Shown piece by piece: positions 33,801 to 42,935 of a DNA stretch of 64,000 bases; the first letter of the stretch is position 1, and every line of letters begins with the position of its first letter. This stretch comes from DASWUZ01 sp036401375. GTDB lineage: Bacteria; Acidobacteriota; Terriglobia; Terriglobales; Acidobacteriaceae. The translations under genes and the position numbers were made by a program. Below the pieces are notes generated by a model that worked only from the letters and a program-made list of their open reading frames with translations, was not told where the DNA came from and searched no databases. Location of the stretch: contig DASWVB010000027.1 in assembly GCA_036401375.1 (NCBI GenBank), forward strand, positions 186,001 through 250,000, in the 5' to 3' direction.

Positions 33801-36050
33801 TCAATTCTGGTAAAAGACCCCGAACTCCATGCCGACCGGCAAATACTCCTGCATGCGCGTGCGCAGGTCGGACTCTCGCTGCGGTGCGAACAGGAAGCAG
33901 AACACGCCCATCTCGCTGCCCTGGTCCGATCCGCGCCGGATGCTGTCGTCCGTCGCGGCGCGCAGCTTGGCATAACCCGGGTCGCCATAGCGCAGCGAGT
34001 AGAAGACGGGCTGCGGAATGCCGCGCGCCCTCTCCACGCACTCGAACTGCCGCGGAACGACAGACGCCTCGGGCAGGTAGCTGAAGCGCACGCATCCCTG
34101 CTGGCGGCGGGATGCCCAAAGTGCGGCGTTCCACAACGGAGGAGTGCCGGCCTGGTCGGCTGCCGAGAGCCACGCCCAGACGATGCTGTTCGAGACCAGC
34201 GAGAGCAGGGAAGCATGGACTTTGCCGATGACCGTGCAGCCGTCGAGGGTGAGTGCGCCGCCTGCTGCTGGACGATGCGACACAGGGTCGATCGAGGCCG
34301 CGTAGGCCACACCCTCGGGATCAGCCGCATCGACAATGCTGTTGGTCAAAGTCGCCGTCGATTCGCCGTTGATGAGCAGGCCGCCGACGATGCTGTTGTT
34401 TACGATGAGCGAGACGTCTGGCTGCTCGACCCATAAGGTAGGCAGCCCGGCAAAGGCTGGGTCCGCGGAACCGTCCGGCAGCAGCGCCCATCCGGGTACC
34501 AGCGTTGTATCTGTCACAGTCACGGTCGCGAGTTGGTTCGCTGCAGCGGCAGGGATGTGCAGCAGAGCTGGTGGAAGCGCTCCGGCGGCGCCGGCTTGAT
34601 AGCCGATGACGAATCCGTTGATCTCGAAGAGCGCATCCGCTCCGCCGGTGACGGTGATGCCGCCGTTCAAGAGCAGCGTGGGCCGGGTACCATCGGCGGC
34701 GAGCAGGGTGATGTGTCCATGATCGTTGATGCTGATGGCGAGAGCGCCCTCATCGTAGACGGCGCTGTCGGTGATCTCGACGACTCCGTCTCCTGCCAGC
34801 GCGGTCAGCGCCGCGCCCACGGTCGAGAAGTCGCCGGGAACATGCGCCACCGCCAACGTCGGCGATGGAGTGCTCGCGGCCCGCGAGTATTCGCCTCCGC
34901 CGATGTCAGCGTTGAAGCCGTACTCGCTGGTCGCCGTAATTTTGGGCTGATGCCCTCCCGCCGCGAGCGGGGGCACCGCGATCCGACCTAGCTCAGGATC
35001 AACAGCGATCACGCCCGCGGTGGTTGGCAGATTCACCCAGGCGCCGTCCGCACCAGAGAGATTGCAGACCTCGATGTTTTTAGGGTCGACGATCACCCCG
35101 TCCTCGTAGATCGCGAGGCTCAGGCCTTCGCCGTAGTAGACGGGGGGTTCCTTTTTACTGGTGATGTGGCGGATGTCTCGGCACAGGACGTGCCTGCTCA
35201 GCGGCCCCGGTACATTCACCGGCGTCGAGGCGTCCGTGATGTCGGCCCCCTGCGAGACCGGCAGGTTGAAGAGCGAAATGTCGCGTCCTAAGGTCGAGAT
35301 ACGAAAGCACTGCGGATTGCCAGCGACCGCGACCACCGGAGCATGCGTGACGCTGTAAGAGTTGAGCGACCAGAGAAAGATCCCAATGTTCTGGATGTTG
35401 TAGCGCCCCCGGCCGCTCCCGACGCGTCGCACGTCAACGGTGTGCGCGGTCGCGTCGAAGCCGGTGTTCATGTATTCGCGGGGCACCCATCCATGCAGCC
35501 CGGGAGAATAGTGGTTGTGGGGGCGGATATGGTTCATGTACTGCGTGTCGGCGAGGCGGAGGAAGAACTCGACTGCATGCGCTCCCCACCCCGTCACATC
35601 GCGGGCCAGTTGCTCCATGACGAGGACTGTCCCTTTGCGGCGGCGGAAGGAGATAGTGTGTGCCACTTCGGCCCGCGGGCTCGCGACGGCTGCGGGAATG
35701 CCGTGTATCGACTGGTAGCCGATCAGGTCGCCAATGTAGGGGATCACCCACGGCGCACACGTCTCGATGAACTGATCGTCATAGAGCTGGTCGAGGTTGT
35801 CGGCGAGGATTGCGAGCTGTTCGTCCACCACCATCAACATGGACTCTAGCGGGCCGCGGGCCGCCTTTACCTGTAGCAGGTCGAGCCGCTCCTGGTCGAA
35901 CGTCGACAGCGGCGCAGCCTTGCCCAGCAGGATAGCCAGCTCCGCAGCCTCGGCTGCACTAAGCAGGGTCCGTGACTGCGCAATTTGAGAGTCGCGAAGT
36001 CGGTAGACCGCCGGCAGCAGATTGAATAGCGAGGTAACGGGGCTGCTCAT
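33801..36050 (-). CDS. gpI-like phage tail protein fused to a beta-helix
   Basis: A 749-residue protein. The first about 220 residues resemble the P2 gpI/tail-protein-I family used in contractile baseplates: SLFNLLPAVYRLRD, LDQLYDDQFIETCAPWVIPYIGDLIGY and HTISFRRRKGTVLVMEQLARDVTGW. The C-terminal half contains beta-helix-like repeats (FSTVGAALTALAGDGVVEI, HITLLAADGTRP, LIVNNSIVGGLLI, LTLDGCTVIGKV). Members of this family link the baseplate wedge to fibres. The start overlaps the upstream stop by 4 nt (ATGA). Confidence 0.75.
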   Translation of the reverse strand: MSSPVTSLFNLLPAVYRLRDSQIAQSRTLLSAAEAAELAILLGKAAPLSTFDQERLDLLQVKAARGPLESMLMVVDEQLAILADNLDQLYDDQFIETCAPWVIPYIGDLIGYQSIHGIPAAVASPRAEVAHTISFRRRKGTVLVMEQLARDVTGWGAHAVEFFLRLADTQYMNHIRPHNHYSPGLHGWVPREYMNTGFDATAHTVDVRRVGSGRGRYNIQNIGIFLWSLNSYSVTHAPVVAVAGNPQCFRISTLGRDISLFNLPVSQGADITDASTPVNVPGPLSRHVLCRDIRHITSKKEPPVYYGEGLSLAIYEDGVIVDPKNIEVCNLSGADGAWVNLPTTAGVIAVDPELGRIAVPPLAAGGHQPKITATSEYGFNADIGGGEYSRAASTPSPTLAVAHVPGDFSTVGAALTALAGDGVVEITDSAVYDEGALAISINDHGHITLLAADGTRPTLLLNGGITVTGGADALFEINGFVIGYQAGAAGALPPALLHIPAAAANQLATVTVTDTTLVPGWALLPDGSADPAFAGLPTLWVEQPDVSLIVNNSIVGGLLINGESTATLTNSIVDAADPEGVAYAASIDPVSHRPAAGGALTLDGCTVIGKVHASLLSLVSNSIVWAWLSAADQAGTPPLWNAALWASRRQQGCVRFSYLPEASVVPRQFECVERARGIPQPVFYSLRYGDPGYAKLRAATDDSIRRGSDQGSEMGVFCFLFAPQRESDLRTRMQEYLPVGMEFGVFYQN

Positions 36051-38938
36051 GCCATCACTCCTAACTGCACCTGGGTGGGATCGGGATCGAGCACCAGCAA
36101 CTCAGCCGGCTGGGGAGTCGCGGTCAGACTCGCCTTGGGCAGGTACGCGCAGATGCGGTCGGGCGAGTCGGAGTAAGGCCGGATGAGCGTGACCTGCTGC
36201 GCCAGCCAGGCGTTGATCTTGGTAACCGTCAGGCTGCCTGGTTGGCTTGCCAGGTCGCCGGCGGTGCTGGTCGCGACCACATAGATCGCTTTCACGTTCA
36301 CGGCAATAACGCCGGGAACGCTTTGTATCAGCGCCGCGATCTCGTCGAGAGAGACTCCCTGGCCGAGCGCCCGATTAGCGAAGCTGTAAGTGCTCGCCAG
36401 TGTCTGTCGCACCGCGGCCTCGACTACTGTTGCGTCGTACGCCGGGTCGTAGGCGATGTCTGCCGAGAGCCCAAAGAGCGTCTCGAGAAAACTCGCCAAG
36501 GTGATTGGAACAAGGGGGCTGCCGTAGTTCTGCAAAGACTGGAAAAGCTTGGCGGCTGTGGGGTTGCCGTTCGGCAGGGCCGCTCCTCCAACTCCAGCCA
36601 CGGTGAGGAAGACGCCGCGCCCGTGACCGGAAGGAATCCAGATTGCATAAGCTTTCGCAATGCCGGAGAAGCTGGACGCATAGTTCTGGTAGTCCATGAT
36701 CGAGACGGCTCGACCGAGCGTGAGCACGGTCTGAGGTGCGTCGCTGCGCAGATCGTCCACTGTCGCTGCGTCTTGCCCGCCGCTGGCAGCCTCTGGATTG
36801 ATAACGCCGCTCACGCCAAGCGGCCGGTCCATCAAACTGGTGATCGTGCCTGCGGCGACGTTGCCTGCGGCTCCAATGCCGACCCGATATGTCGCCTGGA
36901 GATTGTTCTGCCCTGTGGGGAAGGTTGCGCCCTCGGTGTTGTCGCCCCCGAGCACGGTCGTCTTTCCGCCTGGCTGGTTCAGCGTCGCGAAGACACGACC
37001 GGTGGGCGACTGCTCGTAGAGGGATGGAACCTCGGTCCACTTGACGCCGCTGGCCGTGATCTGCAGAGTGCTCTGGCCGCCGCTCGGTGTGCTGGCGGCA
37101 ACAAAGGTTAACGGAGCCTGCTTGAGCGCGAACGATTGGTTCGGAGTGGCCGCACTGCCGCTGCCGAGAAACTCGGTAACAGAGGAACCATGAGTAGCAA
37201 GCGCAACATTCGCATTCACCGTCGCGGTGGCACGCTCGTAGCAGTAATGAAGGTCATCTTTCAGCGCAATCTGAGTATGCGGATAGGGAGTCAGCACCTG
37301 GTTCACGGCGACGACAATGCAATATTCACTGATCAACGGGTCGTGTTTGTTGGAAGTGGCGAGAGTAAAGTTGCTTAACAGGGACTGCACGCTTCCTGGC
37401 CGCCCGTGCGAGTCGAGCACGCTGAGGTTTGGGCTGACAGTCGCGGTCGTCCAGTCGGGGATAACATTGTCCACCAGCGGCAGCGGCGTGGGCGAGGTGA
37501 GAGTAAGAGTGTCGCCGGGCTTGAGCGCAGTTGCGGCGGTATTGTCATCAGGAATGAAGTTGAGCGAGTTGACGCCGTCCGCCACCGTCAACTTTTGAGC
37601 TTTGCCGAAGATGGCCACAACGCTCGCCGTCACCAGGTCGGGGCGAAGATCCTCAAGATCGATCAGCGACCCATAAAGCGGATAACTGAAGGGCTGAATA
37701 GTGGTTGGAAGCAGCTCACTCTGCGCGAGTGCGAAGCTGTCCCGCAGTTTGTAGCTGCTCAACGACGCAGTAGTATCGGGTGCGACGCGGGTGATCTTTC
37801 CGCTCAGCCCGAAGCTCGTCCTGGTCACAGGCGACACAGATGCGACCTGGTAAAGATTGACGAAGCCGGAGAGCGAGCGCGTTGGGTCGTAGCTATCGGG
37901 CAGCACGAGCGCGAGCCATCCACCCTGAACGATCTTGGGATAGCTGTTATCGAGGTCGATGGTCGTGCCCTGCACAAAGTTGGCCCACTGATAAGAGGGT
38001 GGAGTGCCGGATGCTGTAAGTACTTTGATAGCGGCCATGTTGGCTGCTGTGGCGGGTTCGAGGCTGTTCGGATCGAGCGCGTTGTAGCCGAAGAGTGCAG
38101 TGCGCTGACGCAGCGCATAGATCTTCGGGTTCGCGCTCGAGGGCGCGACCGATCCGTCCGGCGAACCGAGGCCTTCGTTCCAGTAGATGCGGGTACGGCT
38201 GTTGCCTGTGTCAGTTTCGACCCTGATCACGATACGGATGTCCCACTGCGGCGCTGTTGAGGTGCCCTTACGCTCATCGCCGACGACCAGGATCGGATCA
38301 CCCGGCTGCAGTTGTGTGCCGGTGCCGTCGAGATAGACCCTGGTATCGCCTGTCGAGGGACTCCACGGAACGCCGGTCTGCACGGGCAACGCGTTCCAGT
38401 CGGACTTCGCTAGAATGTCGGCCGCAGTCTCAAAGGTCTGCGGATGTTGGCCCTGAGCTGGCACACTCTGCACCTGCGTTCCAGCTGGGATCGTGATCGC
38501 AGGGTTCGCGGGGTTCGGCGGGTAACCGGGCGTGGCCTTGAGCGTGTAGGCGAGGTAGACCGAGGCCGATACTCCAGGCGAAGGCTGATAACCGATCAGT
38601 CGCGACAGCTCGATAAGGGAACGAAGCTGCCCTGCAGTTCGCAGGTAGCTCTCATTGGCCAGCCGCTCCTGATAAAACGTGAGTATGTCGAAGATCACCG
38701 AACTGGCATCCAGAAACGCAATCGTGAAGTCGTCATCATCGCGGGTGCGCAGCGGAGCGAGTGCAGGGTAGTCGGAGCTTGAGAGCCGCGCCATCATCGA
38801 CTCTTTGAACGCACTCCACGTACCAACGCGATATTGAATCGTACTCTGGCCCGGGAGATTGGTGGGGATCATCGGAGTGACGATTGCGGTTCCGCTGCAG
38901 CAGCCGCAGGTGCAGGTAGAACACTGGGTGCAGCTCAT
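36047..38938 (-). CDS. Baseplate-J-like wedge protein with cysteine-rich N-terminus
   Basis: A 963-residue putative baseplate assembly protein. An IQYRVGTWSAFKESMMARLSS region near the N-terminus and DILTFYQERLANESYLRTA are family hallmarks. The gpJ-like ring-forming core lies in the C-terminal third (LGRAVSIMDYQNYASSFSGIAKAYA). The start at 38938 was chosen because GGAGAGG lies 6 nt upstream and the protein then begins MSCTQCSTCTCGCCSG. A GTG at 39019 would add 27 residues but has no properly spaced Shine-Dalgarno. The six-cysteine start could bind a metal. It is one of two J-like wedge proteins, which is usual for eCIS. Confidence 0.82.
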   Translation of the reverse strand: MSCTQCSTCTCGCCSGTAIVTPMIPTNLPGQSTIQYRVGTWSAFKESMMARLSSSDYPALAPLRTRDDDDFTIAFLDASSVIFDILTFYQERLANESYLRTAGQLRSLIELSRLIGYQPSPGVSASVYLAYTLKATPGYPPNPANPAITIPAGTQVQSVPAQGQHPQTFETAADILAKSDWNALPVQTGVPWSPSTGDTRVYLDGTGTQLQPGDPILVVGDERKGTSTAPQWDIRIVIRVETDTGNSRTRIYWNEGLGSPDGSVAPSSANPKIYALRQRTALFGYNALDPNSLEPATAANMAAIKVLTASGTPPSYQWANFVQGTTIDLDNSYPKIVQGGWLALVLPDSYDPTRSLSGFVNLYQVASVSPVTRTSFGLSGKITRVAPDTTASLSSYKLRDSFALAQSELLPTTIQPFSYPLYGSLIDLEDLRPDLVTASVVAIFGKAQKLTVADGVNSLNFIPDDNTAATALKPGDTLTLTSPTPLPLVDNVIPDWTTATVSPNLSVLDSHGRPGSVQSLLSNFTLATSNKHDPLISEYCIVVAVNQVLTPYPHTQIALKDDLHYCYERATATVNANVALATHGSSVTEFLGSGSAATPNQSFALKQAPLTFVAASTPSGGQSTLQITASGVKWTEVPSLYEQSPTGRVFATLNQPGGKTTVLGGDNTEGATFPTGQNNLQATYRVGIGAAGNVAAGTITSLMDRPLGVSGVINPEAASGGQDAATVDDLRSDAPQTVLTLGRAVSIMDYQNYASSFSGIAKAYAIWIPSGHGRGVFLTVAGVGGAALPNGNPTAAKLFQSLQNYGSPLVPITLASFLETLFGLSADIAYDPAYDATVVEAAVRQTLASTYSFANRALGQGVSLDEIAALIQSVPGVIAVNVKAIYVVATSTAGDLASQPGSLTVTKINAWLAQQVTLIRPYSDSPDRICAYLPKASLTATPQPAELLVLDPDPTQVQLGVMA

Positions 38939-39008
38939 GATCGGCCTCTCCGCTGTGGCGACGAGCCATGTCTGATCAGGCGCGTTGTCTCCGAAATATG
39001 GAGAGTCT

Positions 39009-41687
39009 TCACTTGCCACCCTCCAGATCGATCGTCAGGCGGCCATGGTTGGGAAAGCTAGGATCGTTCTGCATGCGCGCGATCTGCAGCGGTCCAAGCT
39101 TGATCTCGCCCGCATTCAAATACCGGTTGGTCGCAACTCCTTCAGGCTGGAAGACAGTCGCGGTGACCGCCGTCACTCCAGCCACGGAGCGGGCAGCCGC
39201 ATAGATCGGGCTCAGGTAGACGGTCTGACCAAAGGTAAAGCTGTCCGGATAGAAGAGACCCTTCGTGCCATTTGGCAGCTGCTGGTTGCCGAGTAATTGG
39301 AGTAGACCCTGCTCGACATCGGCCTGGAAGTAATTGGGATCGACGCACACATTCAGCGCAATATCGAGGGGGACGTACTGCGGGGAGTCGATCTCGAGGT
39401 CCTGGCCCGCGAGTCGATAGCGATTGACGAACTTCTTCAGTGACTTCCTCGTTGATGGTGCGAGCGTGCCACCGCCGTAGGGCTCCGCCGCAATTAAGAC
39501 GGTGTGCCAACTCCCCGTCCAGCGCAGGGTAGCCACTGCGCGTTCGACCTGTGGCTTGCGCTCGGCGATAGCCTCATAATCCGCCATGGTTATAGCCCGT
39601 TCCTGGGTGAGGAAGGCCTGCGGGGCGCGGCGTCGTATCTGGTCGTTGGTCTCGGGTTCGAGGCCGCCCTGTCCGGGCAGAGGATTGCGGCAGGTTTGGA
39701 TGCGCGCATCCCCGCGGGCCAGAAATCTCAGGGTATCTGCGCCGACGTTGCCGGACGTGCCGTTCCCGATGCGGTAAGAGGTCGTGAACAGCGTTCCTGA
39801 CTCAGGCGAAGCACCGTTGACCTTGTTGCCAAAGCGCAGAGCGGCGATCGTGTTGGCCTCGATCTCGACGACGAAGCGGCGGTCGAACTCGCCACTCTCA
39901 AGCAGATCGTGTGCCGGCTCCCACTTGTGCGTGACTCCGTTGAGGGTGCCTTCGAGCTCGATCACGGGGATGGCCGCGCTGGCATCGATCGCCATCAGGT
40001 CCGCCGCTGAGAGGCTGCTGCTGAACTCGCCTGGCCCGGCCGCACCGGCGACGAGCTGCAGGGGAACAGCCTGGGTGATGGGGCTGTCCGGCACCAGCGG
40101 GCGATAGCGCACCGGCAGCGGAACCGGGGCCGCGACGACGCAGTGATCGGCGGCGGGATCGGCGGGGAGGTAGATCGTGGGCTGGGGCACCGTACCGAGC
40201 AGGACCGATGGAAAGGTGAGCCCATGATCGGCGAGCACCACATTGCCGCGAACGATGCTGACGTCGGAAGCTGTCTGTTCATCGCCCTTTGCGTCGATGT
40301 AGGAAGAGGAGATACAGACCGGACCGGGCAGGGCGTCAGAGTTGCCCCACTGGACCTCGGTGACAGGCGTTGGCTGTTGCCCGGCCGCCGTGATCGGCTT
40401 GCCTGTCTTGTCTTCAAAAAGCGGATCGATCAGAGGATTCCCGTGGCCGTCCTTGGTCGTGACCTGCGTAAGCCTGACGGCGTAGCGATGACGAATGTCT
40501 GCGTCGGCGGGGTCGCCCGTCCGCGGTCCGAGTACCTCTTCAAAGATGAGCACATCTCCCGGCGCGAGGTTCGGCAGCGAACCATAGAGCGTCGCCTCGG
40601 TCGCGCCCGCCGGAAGGCAGCAGTTCTTGTCGCCCCAGGTGTAAAGCGAGATCAGGTTATGTTCGCTGTAGAGATTCGCATCCTGCATCGGCTCAAACAC
40701 CTGAACGCCGCTCAGCCGGGCTGCCTCTTCGTTGCCAGCTCCGACGGCGAGAGTTGACGGCATCCCCGGAGCGTAGGTGTAGCAGCGCGTCAGCTTGCGA
40801 TCGAGGAAGACGGCTTCGCCGGGATTGGCAGCGACCTGCAGCTGCATCCATGTGCGCGCGTTGCATCCATCGTGAATGGTGTAGTCAACCAGCAGCGCGT
40901 GCCGCCGCAGGGAGATGCGGCTGCGCGCGGTCTCAATGTAAGCCTCGGTCGCGATCGCGTCCTGCTGATAGCTGAGCCGGTCGCCGACGTACGCGATCAG
41001 CTCCGCCAGGGCGATGCCGAGATCGGCCTCGCTTGTGGCTCCCCACCCCGGCAGCAGCTGGTTCAGCCGGTCGAGCATCACCGTGCGGAAGCTGCCGTAG
41101 TCCTTTGCCAGGTAGTCGATGGGCGGCGGAGTTGCGATGTCAGGCGGACAGAACGGGGAGGGAGCGCAGTCGAAGTTGGGGCACTCTACCTTGAAGCGGA
41201 AGCAGACCTCCGCTAGCTGCGGATCGAAGCTATCGAGCACAGCCGTCAGCACAAAGGGATCGGCGCTCGCCTCCGTCGCATCATTGACCAGGCGCAGAGT
41301 GTAGGTCGAGAAGTCGCCGGCCACGGACGTGCGGATCACCAGCACGTTTGCGCTGTCAGACAGCGAAGTGAAGTAGGCCGCCTCCAGAGCATTCGCGGAG
41401 GCCGGGGGAGTTGTGGCAGGCGCAATCCAGAGCGCCGTGATACCGGTGATGCTTTCGCCGCCGGTGATCAGTACGTTGGCGGCCGCCAGGGTCGTCGGTA
41501 CAGGCTTGAGGCAGTGAACCAGCAGCGTCTGCTGACGCGGACTGTTCAGCGCAATCGCATCGTGATCGAGCACCTCGAGGTAATCGATCCCGTTGAGCGT
41601 AGGATTGCCGAGCACAGCAGCCTTGCGGGCTTCGTTGCAGCAGGTGTAGATCACCGCACTTCCACTCAGCGCTGTATTGGTGCTCAG
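39009..41687 (-). CDS. Baseplate-J-like wedge protein (second copy), probable CTG start
   Basis: An 892-residue baseplate protein. LNGIDYLEVLDHDAI and RQQTLLVHCLKP near the N-terminus match putative baseplate-assembly proteins of eCIS loci. The J-like core is near residues 600-760 (RRRAPQAFLTQERAITMADYEAIAERKPQVERAVA). No ATG is suitably placed. The CTG at 41687 is preceded by AGGAGG at 6 nt, overlaps the gp25 stop as CTGA (the same geometry as the ATGA junctions in this operon), and gives the expected N-terminus. A GTG at 41654 is the alternative. It pairs with the J-like protein encoded next. Confidence 0.8.
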   Translation of the reverse strand: MSTNTALSGSAVIYTCCNEARKAAVLGNPTLNGIDYLEVLDHDAIALNSPRQQTLLVHCLKPVPTTLAAANVLITGGESITGITALWIAPATTPPASANALEAAYFTSLSDSANVLVIRTSVAGDFSTYTLRLVNDATEASADPFVLTAVLDSFDPQLAEVCFRFKVECPNFDCAPSPFCPPDIATPPPIDYLAKDYGSFRTVMLDRLNQLLPGWGATSEADLGIALAELIAYVGDRLSYQQDAIATEAYIETARSRISLRRHALLVDYTIHDGCNARTWMQLQVAANPGEAVFLDRKLTRCYTYAPGMPSTLAVGAGNEEAARLSGVQVFEPMQDANLYSEHNLISLYTWGDKNCCLPAGATEATLYGSLPNLAPGDVLIFEEVLGPRTGDPADADIRHRYAVRLTQVTTKDGHGNPLIDPLFEDKTGKPITAAGQQPTPVTEVQWGNSDALPGPVCISSSYIDAKGDEQTASDVSIVRGNVVLADHGLTFPSVLLGTVPQPTIYLPADPAADHCVVAAPVPLPVRYRPLVPDSPITQAVPLQLVAGAAGPGEFSSSLSAADLMAIDASAAIPVIELEGTLNGVTHKWEPAHDLLESGEFDRRFVVEIEANTIAALRFGNKVNGASPESGTLFTTSYRIGNGTSGNVGADTLRFLARGDARIQTCRNPLPGQGGLEPETNDQIRRRAPQAFLTQERAITMADYEAIAERKPQVERAVATLRWTGSWHTVLIAAEPYGGGTLAPSTRKSLKKFVNRYRLAGQDLEIDSPQYVPLDIALNVCVDPNYFQADVEQGLLQLLGNQQLPNGTKGLFYPDSFTFGQTVYLSPIYAAARSVAGVTAVTATVFQPEGVATNRYLNAGEIKLGPLQIARMQNDPSFPNHGRLTIDLEGGK

Positions 41688-42052
41688 TGTGGACCTCCTG
41701 ACACGAAGGTCTGCACCTGCGTCGTACCGGTGCCGAGCAGCGCGTAGGTGACCGTGACAGTAAGGATCTCCTCGTCGACCACGGCCGCGACTGCTAGCAC
41801 CTTGATGTAGCTGCCTAGCCATTTCTGCAGGGCCCCCTGCACGGTGAACTGCGTCGCAGCGGCGATTTCGAGGCTGTTCGGCGCGAAGGGAAGCTGCAGT
41901 AATCCGCTGCCGAAATCAGGCAGATTTACCCGCTCGCCGGGCGAGGTGAAGAGCACCTGCTCCACAAGTTGGCGCACGTAATCGTCGAGGTCTGCGCCCT
42001 GGGTGCGCCCGCGTCCGTCGAATTGGTATGGGTAGTAGAGATTGGTCGCCAT
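41684..42052 (-). CDS. gp25-like baseplate wedge protein
   Basis: A 122-residue protein of the T4 gp25/GPW family. Visible hallmarks are YYPYQFDGRGRTQGADLDDYVRQLVEQVLFTSPGERVNLPDFGSGL, with the ERVNLPDFG segment typical of gp25. In contractile particles gp25 connects the baseplate wedge to the sheath and helps start sheath assembly. The start at 42052 (MATNLYYPYQF) was chosen because it fits the family; the longer open frame overlaps the PAAR gene. The stop overlaps the next start by 4 nt. Confidence 0.88.
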   Translation of the reverse strand: MATNLYYPYQFDGRGRTQGADLDDYVRQLVEQVLFTSPGERVNLPDFGSGLLQLPFAPNSLEIAAATQFTVQGALQKWLGSYIKVLAVAAVVDEEILTVTVTYALLGTGTTQVQTFVSGGPH

Positions 42053-42060
42053 AGATTCCC

Positions 42061-42381
42061 TCAGGTCGCCAGCACTCGCGTCTGCGCCACCACCGGCAGC
42101 AGTGGAGTGCCAGTTGGCACGCATAGCGCAGTCCCCGTCATGACGGCCACAGGCTGCCCCATCGAGACCACCCTCACAGCGCCCACGACCCACTGTCCGG
42201 TCACGCAGGGTCCGTTACCCGCTGGCGGAATGAAGGCGCATCCGGCGACTGCATAGGGGCCGGCGATGGTCGTGATCGGCATGCCCGTGACCATCACTCG
42301 CGGACTGGGCACGGTAGGCATGGCCTGCCCGCCGTGCGAGCAGAGCACGGTAGCGCCGACGTGCAGGATTGGGGCAGGCAT
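42061..42381 (-). CDS. PAAR-like spike-tip protein
   Basis: A 106-residue small protein with the PAAR-like pattern MPAPILHVGATVLCSHGGQAMPT, a later GNGPCVTGQW and MTGTALCVPTGTPL. These proteins form a small metal-bound cone on top of the VgrG/gpV spike and sharpen it, and may carry effectors. It lies 2 bp after the gpV gene stop and 8 bp before the gp25 start, which is the expected place in an eCIS hub. Confidence 0.85.
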   Translation of the reverse strand: MPAPILHVGATVLCSHGGQAMPTVPSPRVMVTGMPITTIAGPYAVAGCAFIPPAGNGPCVTGQWVVGAVRVVSMGQPVAVMTGTALCVPTGTPLLPVVAQTRVLAT

Positions 42382-42383
42382 CG

Positions 42384-42935
42384 CTATATCACCGTCAAAG
42401 CGCCGAGGTTGATGTTCACGGCAGGCCCGATCATGGTGATGGTGGCCCCCTGCCCATTGCTGATGTAAATGCCGGTCTCGTTGACCACGATCATGGCGCC
42501 CGTTGCGCCCTTGAGCACGATGCCGCCCGTCGCCGGGCTGGGCGGCGCGTCGCTCAAAAGCAGCATGTTCTGGCCGGTGGTCTGCAGCAGGATGTTCTGC
42601 CCCGGTGGAATGGCTGGGGGCGCAGTTGCGAGCGCCGGCACGCTGGCAACCAGGCCCCAGAAGCCCCCAGTCCAGATCGGATAGTCGGGATTCCCCTGCT
42701 CAAACTCGATCCACACTTGAGACCCGATGGGCGGCACGGCAAAGATTCCCGATTGAATGCCTGCTACTGGCACGCACGGCATGCACCAGCTCGACGGCGT
42801 CTCGCCAAGCACGTCGGGCACCTGGGCCAGCACTCGGCCGATCTGCTCTGGATCGATATTCTCGATGACCGTGCCTCGATATTTCCCGTAATAACGGGGG
42901 GTTGTGCCGCCCGGGGCGGTGTCTTGCGGGCTCAT
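42384..42935 (-). CDS. Baseplate spike protein, gpV/VgrG-like
   Basis: A 183-residue spike protein. An OB-like N-terminal domain (RYYGKYRGTVIENIDPEQIGRV, then GSQVWIEFEQGNPDYPIWTGGFWG) is typical of phage baseplate assembly protein V. The C-terminal part, rich in Gly, Val and Ile (GATGAMIVVNETGIYISNG), fits a short beta-prism. It should form the trimeric central spike on which the PAAR tip sits. The start overlaps the gpD-like stop by 4 nt. Confidence 0.88.
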   Translation of the reverse strand: MSPQDTAPGGTTPRYYGKYRGTVIENIDPEQIGRVLAQVPDVLGETPSSWCMPCVPVAGIQSGIFAVPPIGSQVWIEFEQGNPDYPIWTGGFWGLVASVPALATAPPAIPPGQNILLQTTGQNMLLLSDAPPSPATGGIVLKGATGAMIVVNETGIYISNGQGATITMIGPAVNINLGALTVI

